DNA from: Mucilaginibacter aquaedulcis
GTDB taxonomy: Bacteria; Bacteroidota; Bacteroidia; Sphingobacteriales; Sphingobacteriaceae
Assembly: GCF_030409325.1 (NCBI RefSeq)
Contig: NZ_JAUFPR010000002.1
Coordinates: 496,001-560,000, forward strand
Direction of reading: 5' to 3'
DNA length: 64,000 bases
Positions 8,452 through 16,677 of this stretch are shown in pieces. The stretch's first letter is position 1. Each line of letters begins with the position of its first letter. A model generated the notes under the pieces. The model did not search any database. It worked only from the letters and a program-made list of their open reading frames with translations, and was not told where the DNA came from. The position numbers and the translations under genes are program-made.

Positions 8452-9018
8452 TTACTTTTTAACTGCTTTTGGAGCCAGGGTTAAAAACATCCTTTTTCCT
8501 TCAAGCTTTGGTAATTGTTCTACCTTACCAACTTCTTCAAGTGCTTGTGCAAAGCGTAGCAGTAATATTTCACCTTGCTCTTTGTACACAATGGCACGGC
8601 CTTTAAAGTGCACGTAGGCCCTCACCTTTTCGCCGGCTTCCAAAAACTTAATAGCATGCTTTAATTTAAACTCAAAGTCATGATCATCAGTATTGGGTCC
8701 AAAACGGATCTCTTTAATAACCGTTTGCTTGGCATTGCTCTTGATCTCTTTTAGCTTTTTCTTCTGTTCGTAAATAAACTTGTTATAGTCCGTTACTTTA
8801 CAAACCGGCGGCACCGCGTTCGGAGATATTTCAACCAGATCCAATTCCTGCTCCTGGGCAATAGCCAGTGCATCTCTTAAAGAGTAAACTCCTTGTTCAA
8901 CGTTATCGCCTACTAAACGAACTTCCTGAGCTCTAATGAATTGGTTAATGTTGTGTTCAGCTTCTTTTTTCTTAAAAGGAAGCCTTGGTCCTCTATTGAA
9001 AGGTTTGTTTAATGCCAA
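8452..9018 (-). CDS. infC: Translation initiation factor IF-3, TTG start codon
   Basis: A 188-residue protein with the IF-3 N- and C-domains: [20 protein letters not shown], then [19 protein letters not shown], then [22 protein letters not shown]-3 checks the start codon and initiator tRNA on the 30S subunit. The start codon is TTG (complement of 9016-9018): an in-frame stop lies four codons upstream and no ATG occurs until far inside the protein. The stop of thrS lies one base before this TTG, so the genes are translationally coupled. Escherichia coli infC also uses a rare start (AUU), which lets IF-3 repress itself; the same logic is possible here. Confidence 0.96.
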   Translation of the reverse strand: MALNKPFNRGPRLPFKKKEAEHNINQFIRAQEVRLVGDNVEQGVYSLRDALAIAQEQELDLVEISPNAVPPVCKVTDYNKFIYEQKKKLKEIKSNAKQTVIKEIRFGPNTDDHDFEFKLKHAIKFLEAGEKVRAYVHFKGRAIVYKEQGEILLLRFAQALEEVGKVEQLPKLEGKRMFLTLAPKAVKK

Positions 9019-9019
9019 G

Positions 9020-10945
9020 TTATACTTTTATTTCTTTAGTTATTTGTTCTTTAAAATCTTCTATACTCATGCTCCCTAAATCGCCCTGACCGTGTTTCCT
9101 TACCGATACCATACCTTCGGCAGCTTCTTTTTCACCTACGATCAACATATAAGGGATTTTTTTGACTTCAGCATCGCGTATCTTCCGCCCTATCTTCTCG
9201 TCTCTAAAATCAATCAGCCCGCAAATATCGGAATCTTTTAACATATCAGAAAGTTTTTTTGCATATTCCTCATATTTTTCTGATATGGGCAAAATAACAA
9301 ACTGTTCTGGCGATAACCACAGCGGGAAATTACCTGCGCAATGCTCTATCAATACCGCAATAAACCGTTCCATAGAGCCAAAAGGAGCTCTGTGAATCAT
9401 TACCGGACGATGCTTTTGATTGTCGCTGCCGGTGTATTCCAGTTCAAAACGTTCAGGTAAGTTATAATCTACCTGGATGGTACCCAATTGCCATTTACGA
9501 CCAAGAGCATCCTTCACCATAAAATCAAGCTTAGGGCCATAAAACGCTGCCTCACCTAATTCTGTTACAGTGCGTAAACCTTTTTCCTCTGCAGCTTCAA
9601 TGATCGCCGATTCTGCCAAAGCCCAATTTTCGTCGGTACCAATGTATTTAGCCTTATTCTCAGGGTCACGCAGGGATATTTGTGCAGTATAATCTTCAAA
9701 ACCAAGGGCTTTAAACACATACAATACCAGGTCAATCACCTTCATGAATTCTTCTTTCACCTGATCAGGGCGGCAAAATAAGTGAGCATCATCCTGAGTA
9801 AAGCCACGTACACGGGTTAAGCCATGCAGCTCGCCGCTTTGCTCATAACGGTAAACGGTACCAAACTCAGCTAAACGAACCGGAAGGTCTTTGTATGAGC
9901 GTGGTTTAGTTTTATATATCTCGCAGTGGTGCGGGCAGTTCATCGGTTTTAAGAAAAACTCCTCTCCCTCCTGCGGGGTTTTTATAGGTTGAAACGAATC
10001 AGCGCCATATTTTTCATAGTGACCAGATGTTACATACAGGTTTTTATGCCCGATGTGCGGAGTAATCACCTGCTCATAACCTGCCCTAACCTGCGCTTTT
10101 TGTAAAAAGCTGGTCAATCGCTCACGTAGCGCGGTACCTTTTGGTAACCACAGCGGCAAACCCATACCCACTTTTTCAGAAAAAGCAAACAACTCCAGTT
10201 CCTTACCTAACTTGCGGTGATCGCGCTTTTTAGCTTCTTCGATTATGTGCAGGTAATCAGTAAGTTCACTTGCTTTAGGGAAGGTAACACCGTAAATACG
10301 GGTGAGTTGTTTACGGGTTTCATCACCGCGCCAGTAGGCACCGGCCAGGCTCATCAGCTTAACGGCCTTTATAAAGCCAGTGTTGGGGATATGAGGCCCG
10401 CGGCACAGATCGGTAAAGTTACCTTGTGTATAAAAAGTGATAGAGCCATCGGGCAAATCCTTGATCAGATCAAGTTTGTACTCGTCGCCTTTTTCAGTAA
10501 AATATTCAATCGCGTCGGCTTTGGTTACCGGTTTGCGGATAAACTCTTCTTTGGTTTTAGCCAGTTCAATGATCTTGTCTTCTATCTGTTTAAACTCGTC
10601 AGATGACAAAACTTTGTCGCCAAAATCAACATCATAATAAAAGCCGGTTTCAATAGCCGGACCTATGCCGAATTTTGTGCCCGGGTACAACGCTTCCAGT
10701 GCTTCGGCCATTAAGTGAGCCGATGAATGCCAGAATGTTGATTTGCCTGAAGCATCGTTCCAGGTTAATAATTTAACGTGCGAATCCTTTTCAATGGGGC
10801 GGTTGGCATCCCAAACCTCACCATCAACTTCGGCTGCTAATACGTTTCGTGCTAATCCTTCGGAGATCGATTGTGCGATCTGCATGGAAGTGATCCCTTT
10901 GTCATACTGACGAACGGAACCATCAGGGAGTGTAATACTAATCAT
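9020..10945 (-). CDS. thrS: Threonyl-tRNA synthetase
   Basis: A 641-residue class II synthetase charging tRNA-Thr. Domains in order: N-terminal TGS ([16 protein letters not shown]), an editing domain with HSSAH and CRGPH metal-type motifs, the catalytic core with zinc Cys in [10 protein letters not shown] and [25 protein letters not shown], motif 3 in [11 protein letters not shown], and a C-terminal anticodon-binding domain. Length and motifs are normal. It is first in the operon with infC, rpmI and rplT. On the minus strand TAATTTCG (complement of 11019-11026) is a plausible -7 box about 75 bases upstream. No T-box was seen, as expected outside Firmicutes. Confidence 0.97.
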   Translation of the reverse strand: MISITLPDGSVRQYDKGITSMQIAQSISEGLARNVLAAEVDGEVWDANRPIEKDSHVKLLTWNDASGKSTFWHSSAHLMAEALEALYPGTKFGIGPAIETGFYYDVDFGDKVLSSDEFKQIEDKIIELAKTKEEFIRKPVTKADAIEYFTEKGDEYKLDLIKDLPDGSITFYTQGNFTDLCRGPHIPNTGFIKAVKLMSLAGAYWRGDETRKQLTRIYGVTFPKASELTDYLHIIEEAKKRDHRKLGKELELFAFSEKVGMGLPLWLPKGTALRERLTSFLQKAQVRAGYEQVITPHIGHKNLYVTSGHYEKYGADSFQPIKTPQEGEEFFLKPMNCPHHCEIYKTKPRSYKDLPVRLAEFGTVYRYEQSGELHGLTRVRGFTQDDAHLFCRPDQVKEEFMKVIDLVLYVFKALGFEDYTAQISLRDPENKAKYIGTDENWALAESAIIEAAEEKGLRTVTELGEAAFYGPKLDFMVKDALGRKWQLGTIQVDYNLPERFELEYTGSDNQKHRPVMIHRAPFGSMERFIAVLIEHCAGNFPLWLSPEQFVILPISEKYEEYAKKLSDMLKDSDICGLIDFRDEKIGRKIRDAEVKKIPYMLIVGEKEAAEGMVSVRKHGQGDLGSMSIEDFKEQITKEIKV

Positions 10946-11463
10946 CTACAACTATGATTTAAATTTTTATAAAATTACTTTTTTCAATCACCTACAAAGT
11001 GATCTTTTATCTTTCGTGCGAAATTACAATTTTATTTTGATTTTATGTTTCTGACTTAACATTCGGCAATAAGCAGGAACTTTTTAAAATCCAATTTTGA
11101 ATCAAAAACAGAGCAAAAAAGCATCGAAAAACATTAAAATACTTAAGAATATGCTCGAAATATTCAGTTTTAATACATTTTGAGGTAGTTTTTATTACTT
11201 TAAAAAGTCGTAATTAATTGTATATCAAATACATATTTAAACTTTAACTTCTTCTGATCGACCCCCATTTAGCCAAACAGCCCGGCTTTCCTTATGCGGA
11301 GAGCTGGGCTGTTAATTAATATAAATATACGGATTTTCAGTGAGAGCCCTAATAAAGCTTGTTAACAGAAAATATTTATCACTATAGCATATAATTATAT
11401 CCTGTTTTTATTAATTTCAAGCCCATATTTATATAAAAAAAACCTAACCTTAAATCACAGCAT
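10946..11463. other. 518-base divergent intergenic region with a structured hairpin
   Basis: This AT-rich stretch separates thrS (minus) from the zinc-ribbon gene (plus). It holds the probable thrS promoter element at 11019-11026 and the hairpin at 11276-11313, annotated separately. No open frame of convincing composition was seen. The rest is A/T runs without clear motifs. Confidence 0.7.
11276..11313 (+). ncRNA. Orphan 16-bp hairpin, possible small RNA or leader structure
   Basis: The arms AACAGCCCGGCTTTCC (11276-11291) and GGAGAGCTGGGCTGTT (11298-11313) pair over all 16 positions around the loop TTATGC. Two of the pairs are G-U and exist only in plus-strand RNA; on the minus strand they become A-C mismatches. 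There is no U-run after it and no gene upstream to terminate. It sits 150 bases before the zinc-ribbon gene. It may belong to a small RNA or a long leader. Confidence 0.45.
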
Positions 11464-12063
11464 ATGATTATTTTTGGAACACGTGCCTCTCTGCAGAAAA
11501 CAGAATATTTGACCGATAATTGTCCGAATTGTAATACATCGGGAAGTATTCAAATGAATGTATTTCAACAGTATGGGCACATATTTTGGATACCAACAGT
11601 TCCAACAGGAAAAATAGGCGTTTCTCAGTGTGCGAACTGCAAGCAAATTCTAAAACTGAAGCAAATGCCAGATCCTATAAAACTTGGCTATGAAAATCTT
11701 AAAACCTATACTAAAATACCTTTGTGGACTTACTCAGGTTTGCTGATCATTGGTTTGGCTATAGCAGGGTTTACTTTTGCCGATAAACAAAAGAAAACCA
11801 GGGTAAATAAAATGATCTATTCATTAAAAAAAGACGATATCCTTGAAGTAAAGTTAAAGGGTGATATATATACCCTATTAAAGGTCGACCACGTTTCGGG
11901 CAATCTGGTTTATGTGGCGATGAATAAATACCAAAGTAACTCGGAAACCAATATGGATGAATTGAAAAGTAAGGGATACGATACCTCAACCATTCAGGAA
12001 TTTCCGGTATCCCAGCTTATCAATAATGATAAAATAGAAATTCTTGATATTGACAGGAATTAA
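11464..12063 (+). CDS. Zinc-ribbon protein with one membrane segment, unknown function
   Basis: A 199-residue protein. The N-terminal part holds two CxxC knuckles, CPNC near residue 20 and CANC near residue 58, which together suit a zinc ribbon. One membrane helix follows (LLIIGLAIAGFTFA, about residue 95), then KQKKTRVNK and a C-terminal domain with beta-strand character (LEVKLKGDIYTLLKVDHVSGNLVYVAMNKYQ). The likely arrangement is a cytoplasmic zinc ribbon and a second soluble domain across or beside the membrane. I do not recognise the family. It is convergent with lutA, 35 bases apart. Confidence 0.75.
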   Translation: MIIFGTRASLQKTEYLTDNCPNCNTSGSIQMNVFQQYGHIFWIPTVPTGKIGVSQCANCKQILKLKQMPDPIKLGYENLKTYTKIPLWTYSGLLIIGLAIAGFTFADKQKKTRVNKMIYSLKKDDILEVKLKGDIYTLLKVDHVSGNLVYVAMNKYQSNSETNMDELKSKGYDTSTIQEFPVSQLINNDKIEILDIDRN

Positions 12064-12098
12064 TCAATGATCTCACCTCCCAATTCCCGAAATCATAA

Positions 12099-12827
12099 TC
12101 ACACATTTCCCCAGCCCAGGGCCAGTACATCGGCCAGGTGCATAGTTTGGATGGGAAGGCTGTTTTTATCGATATAGCCTTGCAGGTGCAGCAAACAGGA
12201 GGCATCTGTAGAGATGATGTACTCTGCTCCTGCTGCCAGCGCGTTATCTACCTTTTGCTGTGCCATGGCGCTCGATATGCCATCAAACTTAACAGCAAAC
12301 GTACCGCCGAAACCGCAGCAGGTTTCGTTATCCTTTAATTCAAGCAACTCTAAACCTAATACTTTGGAAAGCAGCTGGCGCGGCTCATCTTTTATTTTGC
12401 ACTCACGCAGGCCGGCGCAGCTATCGTGATAAACCGCCTTGCCATCCAGTTCAGCGCCAAAGTAATCAAATTGCAGTATATTGATCAGAAAGTCAGACAG
12501 TTCATAGATATTGCCCTGTATGCTGCGGCATTTGTTATGTACAGCGGTATTGGTAAACAGATCGTTATAATAGTTTTTAACCATCCCGGTGCAGGAGGCC
12601 GATGGTGTTACGATCACGCTATCGTCCGAAAAATCACTCAGAAATTTATTGCCCACGGCCTTGGCTTCGTCCCAAAAACCGGCGTTAAACGCAGGCTGGC
12701 CGCAGCAGGTTTGGTTAGGGTTAAAACTAACGTTACAGCCCGCTTTTTCAAGTACCTTTATGGTGTTAAAAGCAGTATCGGGAAACAACTGGTCGATAAA
12801 ACAGGGTACAAACAACTCGATCTTCAT
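12099..12827 (-). CDS. lutA: LutA-type (Fe-S)-binding oxidoreductase subunit with two CCG domains
   Basis: A 242-residue cysteine-rich protein with two CCG domains: FVPCFIDQLFP with PNQTCCGQPAFNAG in the first half, and YHDSCAGLRE with NETCCGFGG in the second. This is LutA/YkgE, one of three proteins (LutABC) that oxidise L-lactate to pyruvate. LutB and LutC are not in the window. The gene follows the UMF1-type transporter by 13 bases and is probably co-transcribed with it. Alternatives are the related glycolate oxidase or heterodisulfide reductase subunits, but length and the two-domain design favour LutA. Confidence 0.85.
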   Translation of the reverse strand: MKIELFVPCFIDQLFPDTAFNTIKVLEKAGCNVSFNPNQTCCGQPAFNAGFWDEAKAVGNKFLSDFSDDSVIVTPSASCTGMVKNYYNDLFTNTAVHNKCRSIQGNIYELSDFLINILQFDYFGAELDGKAVYHDSCAGLRECKIKDEPRQLLSKVLGLELLELKDNETCCGFGGTFAVKFDGISSAMAQQKVDNALAAGAEYIISTDASCLLHLQGYIDKNSLPIQTMHLADVLALGWGNV

Positions 12828-12840
12828 CTCTTACACAAAA

Positions 12841-14163
12841 TTATACGGTGCTAAAATCCATATTTTTCTTAAACTTTTTTTCGGCTGATAGCAAAGAAAA
12901 CAATAATATTAATCCTACGATGAAAAAAGTGGCTAATACCAGTACCGAATTGCGCGGACTGCCGGTTAACTCTTCAAAAAAACCAAAACTAAATACCCCG
13001 CCCACTATGGCCAGTTTTTCGGTTACATCATAAAAACTAAAGAACGATGCTGTATCCGGAATGTTTTCGGGTAAATATTTCGAGTACGTTGACCTCGACA
13101 TGGATTGTATCCCGCCCATCACTAAACCTACCACAGCTGCAACAACATAAAACTGTGCGCTGGTAGTAGTTAGGTAGGCCGCAGCGCAAACCAGTATCCA
13201 TATAATCACCACCATGATCAACACCTTCACATTTCCATACTTGCCAGATAAGCGCGACATGATATTGGCACCCGCAATGGCAACCAATTGGATGATTAAA
13301 ATAGTGGTAATAAGCGCTGCTGTGGGCATATGCAATTCCTTTGCTGCAAAACCGGTAGCCACCAGCATTATGGTTTGTACCCCCATGGAGTAAAAGAAAA
13401 ACGCCGGTAAAAATCTTTTTAACAGTGGCATATTTTTAACCTGCTGCCAAACTTTTCCTAGTTCAATAAATCCGCCTTTAATAATATTATGATCGTGTTT
13501 TTGAGCATTAGGGCTCCCTTTAGGTAACACAATGAAAGGGATTAGCGCAAAACCCATCCACCACAAGCCTACCAGCAAAAATGACAAACGGGCCGGGAAG
13601 GTTTTGTCAACTATACCGAAAAGTTCTGGTTTCAGTACAAATACAAAACAGATGAGTTGCAGCAGTACGCTGCCTATATAACCATAGGTAAAACCTTTGG
13701 CGCTCACGCTATCCTGCATATCGGTAGTTGCAATTTCGGGCAGGTATGAATTGTAAAATACAAAACCACCGCTATAGCCAATAGCTGCCAATGCAAATGC
13801 AATGATACCCAGTTCTATACTATCGGCTTTGAAAAAGTAAAGAGCACAGCATGATATGGCACCAATGGCGGTAAAAAACTGCATGAATATCTTTTTGTTA
13901 CCCCTGTAATCGGCAATGGACGATAGTATCGGGAGCAGTAAAACAATGATCAGGTAGGCAGCTGATAATGCATAATCAGAAAGCGCGGTATTAACAAAGC
14001 TTTTGCCGAAGAACATTACCCTGCCTCCATTGGTGCTGGTGGTGGTAATGGCCACATAATAGGCCGGAAAAATGGTTGAGGTTATAACAAGATTATATGC
14101 CGAATTGGCCCAGTCAAACATTGCCCAGGCCCTGATGGTTTTCTTATTGTTTTTAGATTCCAT
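12841..14163 (-). CDS. MFS transporter, UMF1/Atg22-like family
   Basis: A 440-residue protein with about twelve membrane segments. The start KKTIRAWAMFDWANSAYNLVITSTIFPAYY is a strong signature of the UMF1 family, related to the Atg22 vacuolar efflux proteins. Other typical pieces are SSIADYRGNKK after the second helix and MGGIQSMSRSTYSKYLPE in the C-terminal half. The substrate is unknown; Atg22 exports amino acids in yeast. The close lutA gene suggests, weakly, a carboxylate or amino-acid link. Confidence 0.85.
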   Translation of the reverse strand: MESKNNKKTIRAWAMFDWANSAYNLVITSTIFPAYYVAITTTSTNGGRVMFFGKSFVNTALSDYALSAAYLIIVLLLPILSSIADYRGNKKIFMQFFTAIGAISCCALYFFKADSIELGIIAFALAAIGYSGGFVFYNSYLPEIATTDMQDSVSAKGFTYGYIGSVLLQLICFVFVLKPELFGIVDKTFPARLSFLLVGLWWMGFALIPFIVLPKGSPNAQKHDHNIIKGGFIELGKVWQQVKNMPLLKRFLPAFFFYSMGVQTIMLVATGFAAKELHMPTAALITTILIIQLVAIAGANIMSRLSGKYGNVKVLIMVVIIWILVCAAAYLTTTSAQFYVVAAVVGLVMGGIQSMSRSTYSKYLPENIPDTASFFSFYDVTEKLAIVGGVFSFGFFEELTGSPRNSVLVLATFFIVGLILLFSLLSAEKKFKKNMDFSTV

Positions 14164-14469
14164 GAAGCAATAAATGTATACAAATTTTGGAGCTTTGGAA
14201 ACAAAGGAATTGGAATAAGGAGATAAGAATCAGGAATCAAGACCTGTGTGTATTTTATAAATAACGTTATTGAAATAGCAAGACTCATAAAAAAACTTCT
14301 AAGTGATTGAGTCCTTTCCGTTGAAGAAAGGATTTGCCGAAGTTTTAACATTGGTTTAATTTTTGAGGCAAATAACCTTTTTAAATATACAGATAGTGCG
14401 TTTAAAAACGTTTTTCACTAAAAGGGTCGAAAACAGGGCCTGTCTGGTAACCTGCCCAATGGATATACT
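14164..14469. other. Divergent spacer with no clear element
   Basis: About 306 AT-rich bases between the UMF1 transporter (minus) and the first LolA-like paralogue (plus). I saw no terminator, RNA gene, convincing promoter or repeat. The partial symmetry around TTTAAAAACGTTTTT near 14400 is too A/T-rich to be meaningful. Confidence 0.6.
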
Positions 14470-15129
14470 ATGAATGAAACCGGCAAAACAATAAAAAGAA
14501 AGCTGACAGATCATAAAGAAGCGAAAACACTGCTTTTAAAAGCCAATCTTGCCCATGGCGGCCATGCACTTGATGTTATTAAAACGATGCATTATTCGGC
14601 CATCATCATGGGCATAAAAGCGGAATCATATATTGATGTGAATAACCAAAAACTCCGGATAGAGCTTTGGGATAATGACAATATGGTTTCTGTTGAGCAA
14701 ATGGACGGAAATAATAGCTGGCGATGGATGCAAGGCAAAAAGGCTCCTTTACCGGCTACTCGTATAGCAGAAATGAGGAGTACATTTTACTCGGGCTTGT
14801 TGGGCTTACGTAAGGCAGCCTTAAACCAAATGCAGGTACTCAACATGCAAAAGCTGAAAAATAACACTTATTCAGTATTGGGCAGGCTAAACAATAACGA
14901 TTATATTTTTGCCATTAACAGCCAAAATCTGCTTGTGGCCGAAGCCAACAAAACATCGGGCCGAACATCGGTATCGGCCCTGGCTGATTTGCGTTTGATA
15001 CAGGGCATCATGATCCCGTTTAAGGAAACAGTAACCACCGGGTTTAAAAAATTGCTTATCGAGTATACTGATTTTGAGATAAACCCCAAAATTGATAACA
15101 ATCAATGGGCTATTCCTGCAGGCGCATAA
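14470..15129 (+). CDS. LolA-like fold protein without signal peptide, tandem paralogue 1
   Basis: A 219-residue protein that aligns end to end with the last 220 residues of the next gene: LLLKANLAHGG against LLLKANELHGG, RIELWDN against RIELWKN, FYSGLLGLRKA against FYSGVMGLRKS, and DFEINPKI against NFEINPMI. The pattern (HGG, long strands, tryptophan-rich turn WRWMQG) resembles the LolA/LolB-type lipoprotein-carrier fold, which is my inference. Unlike the next gene it has no signal peptide: the start is MNETGKTIKRKLTDHKEAK. It either acts in the cytoplasm or is a duplicated fragment that lost its export region. Confidence 0.7.
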   Translation: MNETGKTIKRKLTDHKEAKTLLLKANLAHGGHALDVIKTMHYSAIIMGIKAESYIDVNNQKLRIELWDNDNMVSVEQMDGNNSWRWMQGKKAPLPATRIAEMRSTFYSGLLGLRKAALNQMQVLNMQKLKNNTYSVLGRLNNNDYIFAINSQNLLVAEANKTSGRTSVSALADLRLIQGIMIPFKETVTTGFKKLLIEYTDFEINPKIDNNQWAIPAGA

Positions 15130-15206
15130 TATTAAGTGTGCGTTAATTAGAACATTTAATCAAACAACATAGGCTGAATATAGGTTTAAGAAAAAAATAT
15201 TGACCT

Positions 15207-16616
15207 ATGAAATGGCTTATCATCGCTTTAATTATCTGTTCAATTGGTATCCATCATCCTTCAGCTGCTCAAACAAAGAACCTTAATGGCGTTTATGCCG
15301 GTATACAACTTACGCTAAGCGCTATGATGGGCGGCGGCATGAATCGCCAGGATTATGTGATTCTTTTTAGGCCAGATGGTACACTGAACGATAAAATGGA
15401 TAAACCCGACTGGCGAACAGCTGTAACCGCACACTACCAGTTAGTGGGTCAGCAGCTTACCATCACTTATCCAAAAGGAAACAAAGACAAATATACCATC
15501 ACCAGCGATGGCTTGCTTGACGGTGGCGGCTATACGCTCAGTAAACTGGACGGAAGCACTGTGCCAACCGGTTATTACAAGTTTTCCAGCGCCAGCAGCG
15601 CGGGTGGTATGGGTACCGGAATGGTATATGTAGGCGTAGCGCATGACGCCGGATTAAACTTTGATGGCAAGGGTCACTTCAGCAGCAGTAAATCATCTGC
15701 TACAGCTATTATAGGTGATAATGTTGGCGGTGGTGGCAGTAAAAAAGGCGGCGGCTATGGTACTTATAAAATAAATAACGGTCAGCTTACCCTAACCTTT
15801 AGCGATGGCCATGTGGAAGAACATACCTTTTTTTGCCGAATACAGGATAAAAAGCCAATGGCAGCCATAGATGGCGACTTATACTTTCAGGATGATGGTG
15901 AAGATGATAAACCTGTTAAAAGTACTGCAAAAACTAAAAGCAATACGGGTAATAATGCCACCACAACAACTGACAATAGCAGCAACAATGCTGCCGCAGA
16001 CGGCAAAAGCTTGTTGTTAAAAGCCAATGAACTGCACGGCGGTACCAAGCTTGATGGGGTTAAAACAGTGAAATTTTCGGCTACCATTATGGGGCTTAAA
16101 GCTGTTTCGTTTATTGATGCCGATGCCGGAAAAGTACGTATAGAGCTTTGGAAGAACGGCAAATTAGCGTCTATTGAGCAATTGGAAGGTGATGGCGGAT
16201 GGCAATGGCAAAATGGCCATAAAAACGCTTTACCGGCCAACCGTGTGGCCGAAATGAAAAATTCATTTTATTCGGGCGTTATGGGTTTACGCAAATCTGT
16301 CATTGATGGTATGCAGATAGTTAATGTTAAAAAAATGAATAACAGCATTACATCGGTAATGTGCAAGTGTAACGGCAACGAATACATTTTTGCATTCAAC
16401 AACCAGGGGCAGCTTGTTCTGGAAGGCTCAAAGGCAGGTACAAGTTCACAAGCTTCTGTTTCGGCACTAACCGATCTGCGACCCGTGCAAGGTGTCATGA
16501 TCCCCTTTCATGAAGTGTTAAGCTCCGGCGCACAGAAAATGGTGATCCAGTATGATAATTTTGAGATAAACCCCATGATTGGCGCAGATGCGTGGCTTGT
16601 GCCTAATGCTATTTAG
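15207..16616 (+). CDS. Exported two-domain protein with C-terminal LolA-like domain, tandem paralogue 2
   Basis: A 469-residue protein with signal peptide (MKWLIIALIICSIGIHHPSAAQ). Residues about 25-230 form a glycine-rich beta domain (FRPDGTLNDKM, GGGSKKGGGYGTYKINNGQLTLTF). A low-complexity Ser/Thr/Asn linker follows (about 235-262), then the LolA-like domain shared with the gene upstream. The domain may bind lipid or another hydrophobic ligand in the periplasm; this is inferred from fold-like features only. The two genes are 77 bases apart and share about half of their residues by eye. A strong terminator follows. Confidence 0.75.
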   Translation: MKWLIIALIICSIGIHHPSAAQTKNLNGVYAGIQLTLSAMMGGGMNRQDYVILFRPDGTLNDKMDKPDWRTAVTAHYQLVGQQLTITYPKGNKDKYTITSDGLLDGGGYTLSKLDGSTVPTGYYKFSSASSAGGMGTGMVYVGVAHDAGLNFDGKGHFSSSKSSATAIIGDNVGGGGSKKGGGYGTYKINNGQLTLTFSDGHVEEHTFFCRIQDKKPMAAIDGDLYFQDDGEDDKPVKSTAKTKSNTGNNATTTTDNSSNNAAADGKSLLLKANELHGGTKLDGVKTVKFSATIMGLKAVSFIDADAGKVRIELWKNGKLASIEQLEGDGGWQWQNGHKNALPANRVAEMKNSFYSGVMGLRKSVIDGMQIVNVKKMNNSITSVMCKCNGNEYIFAFNNQGQLVLEGSKAGTSSQASVSALTDLRPVQGVMIPFHEVLSSGAQKMVIQYDNFEINPMIGADAWLVPNAI

Positions 16617-16621
16617 GAAAC

Positions 16622-16658
16622 AAAAAGCCCGGCAACCATTTCAATTGCCGGGCTTTTT
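16622..16658. terminator. Bidirectional Rho-independent terminator
   Basis: The arms AAAAAGCCCGGCAA (16622-16635) and TTGCCGGGCTTTTT (16645-16658) pair perfectly, with A and T runs on the two sides. It serves the LolA-like genes (plus) and the DUF4965 gene (minus). Confidence 0.92.
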
Positions 16659-16677
16659 GTTTAACGGTATATTAATT

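Noticed and set aside
10217..10606. Long plus-strand open frame inside thrS
   Set aside because: It is an antisense shadow of a highly conserved synthetase domain and has no supporting motif.
12426..12854. Plus-strand open frame of 142 codons opposite lutA
   Set aside because: Shadow of lutA; no ribosome site or recognisable domain.
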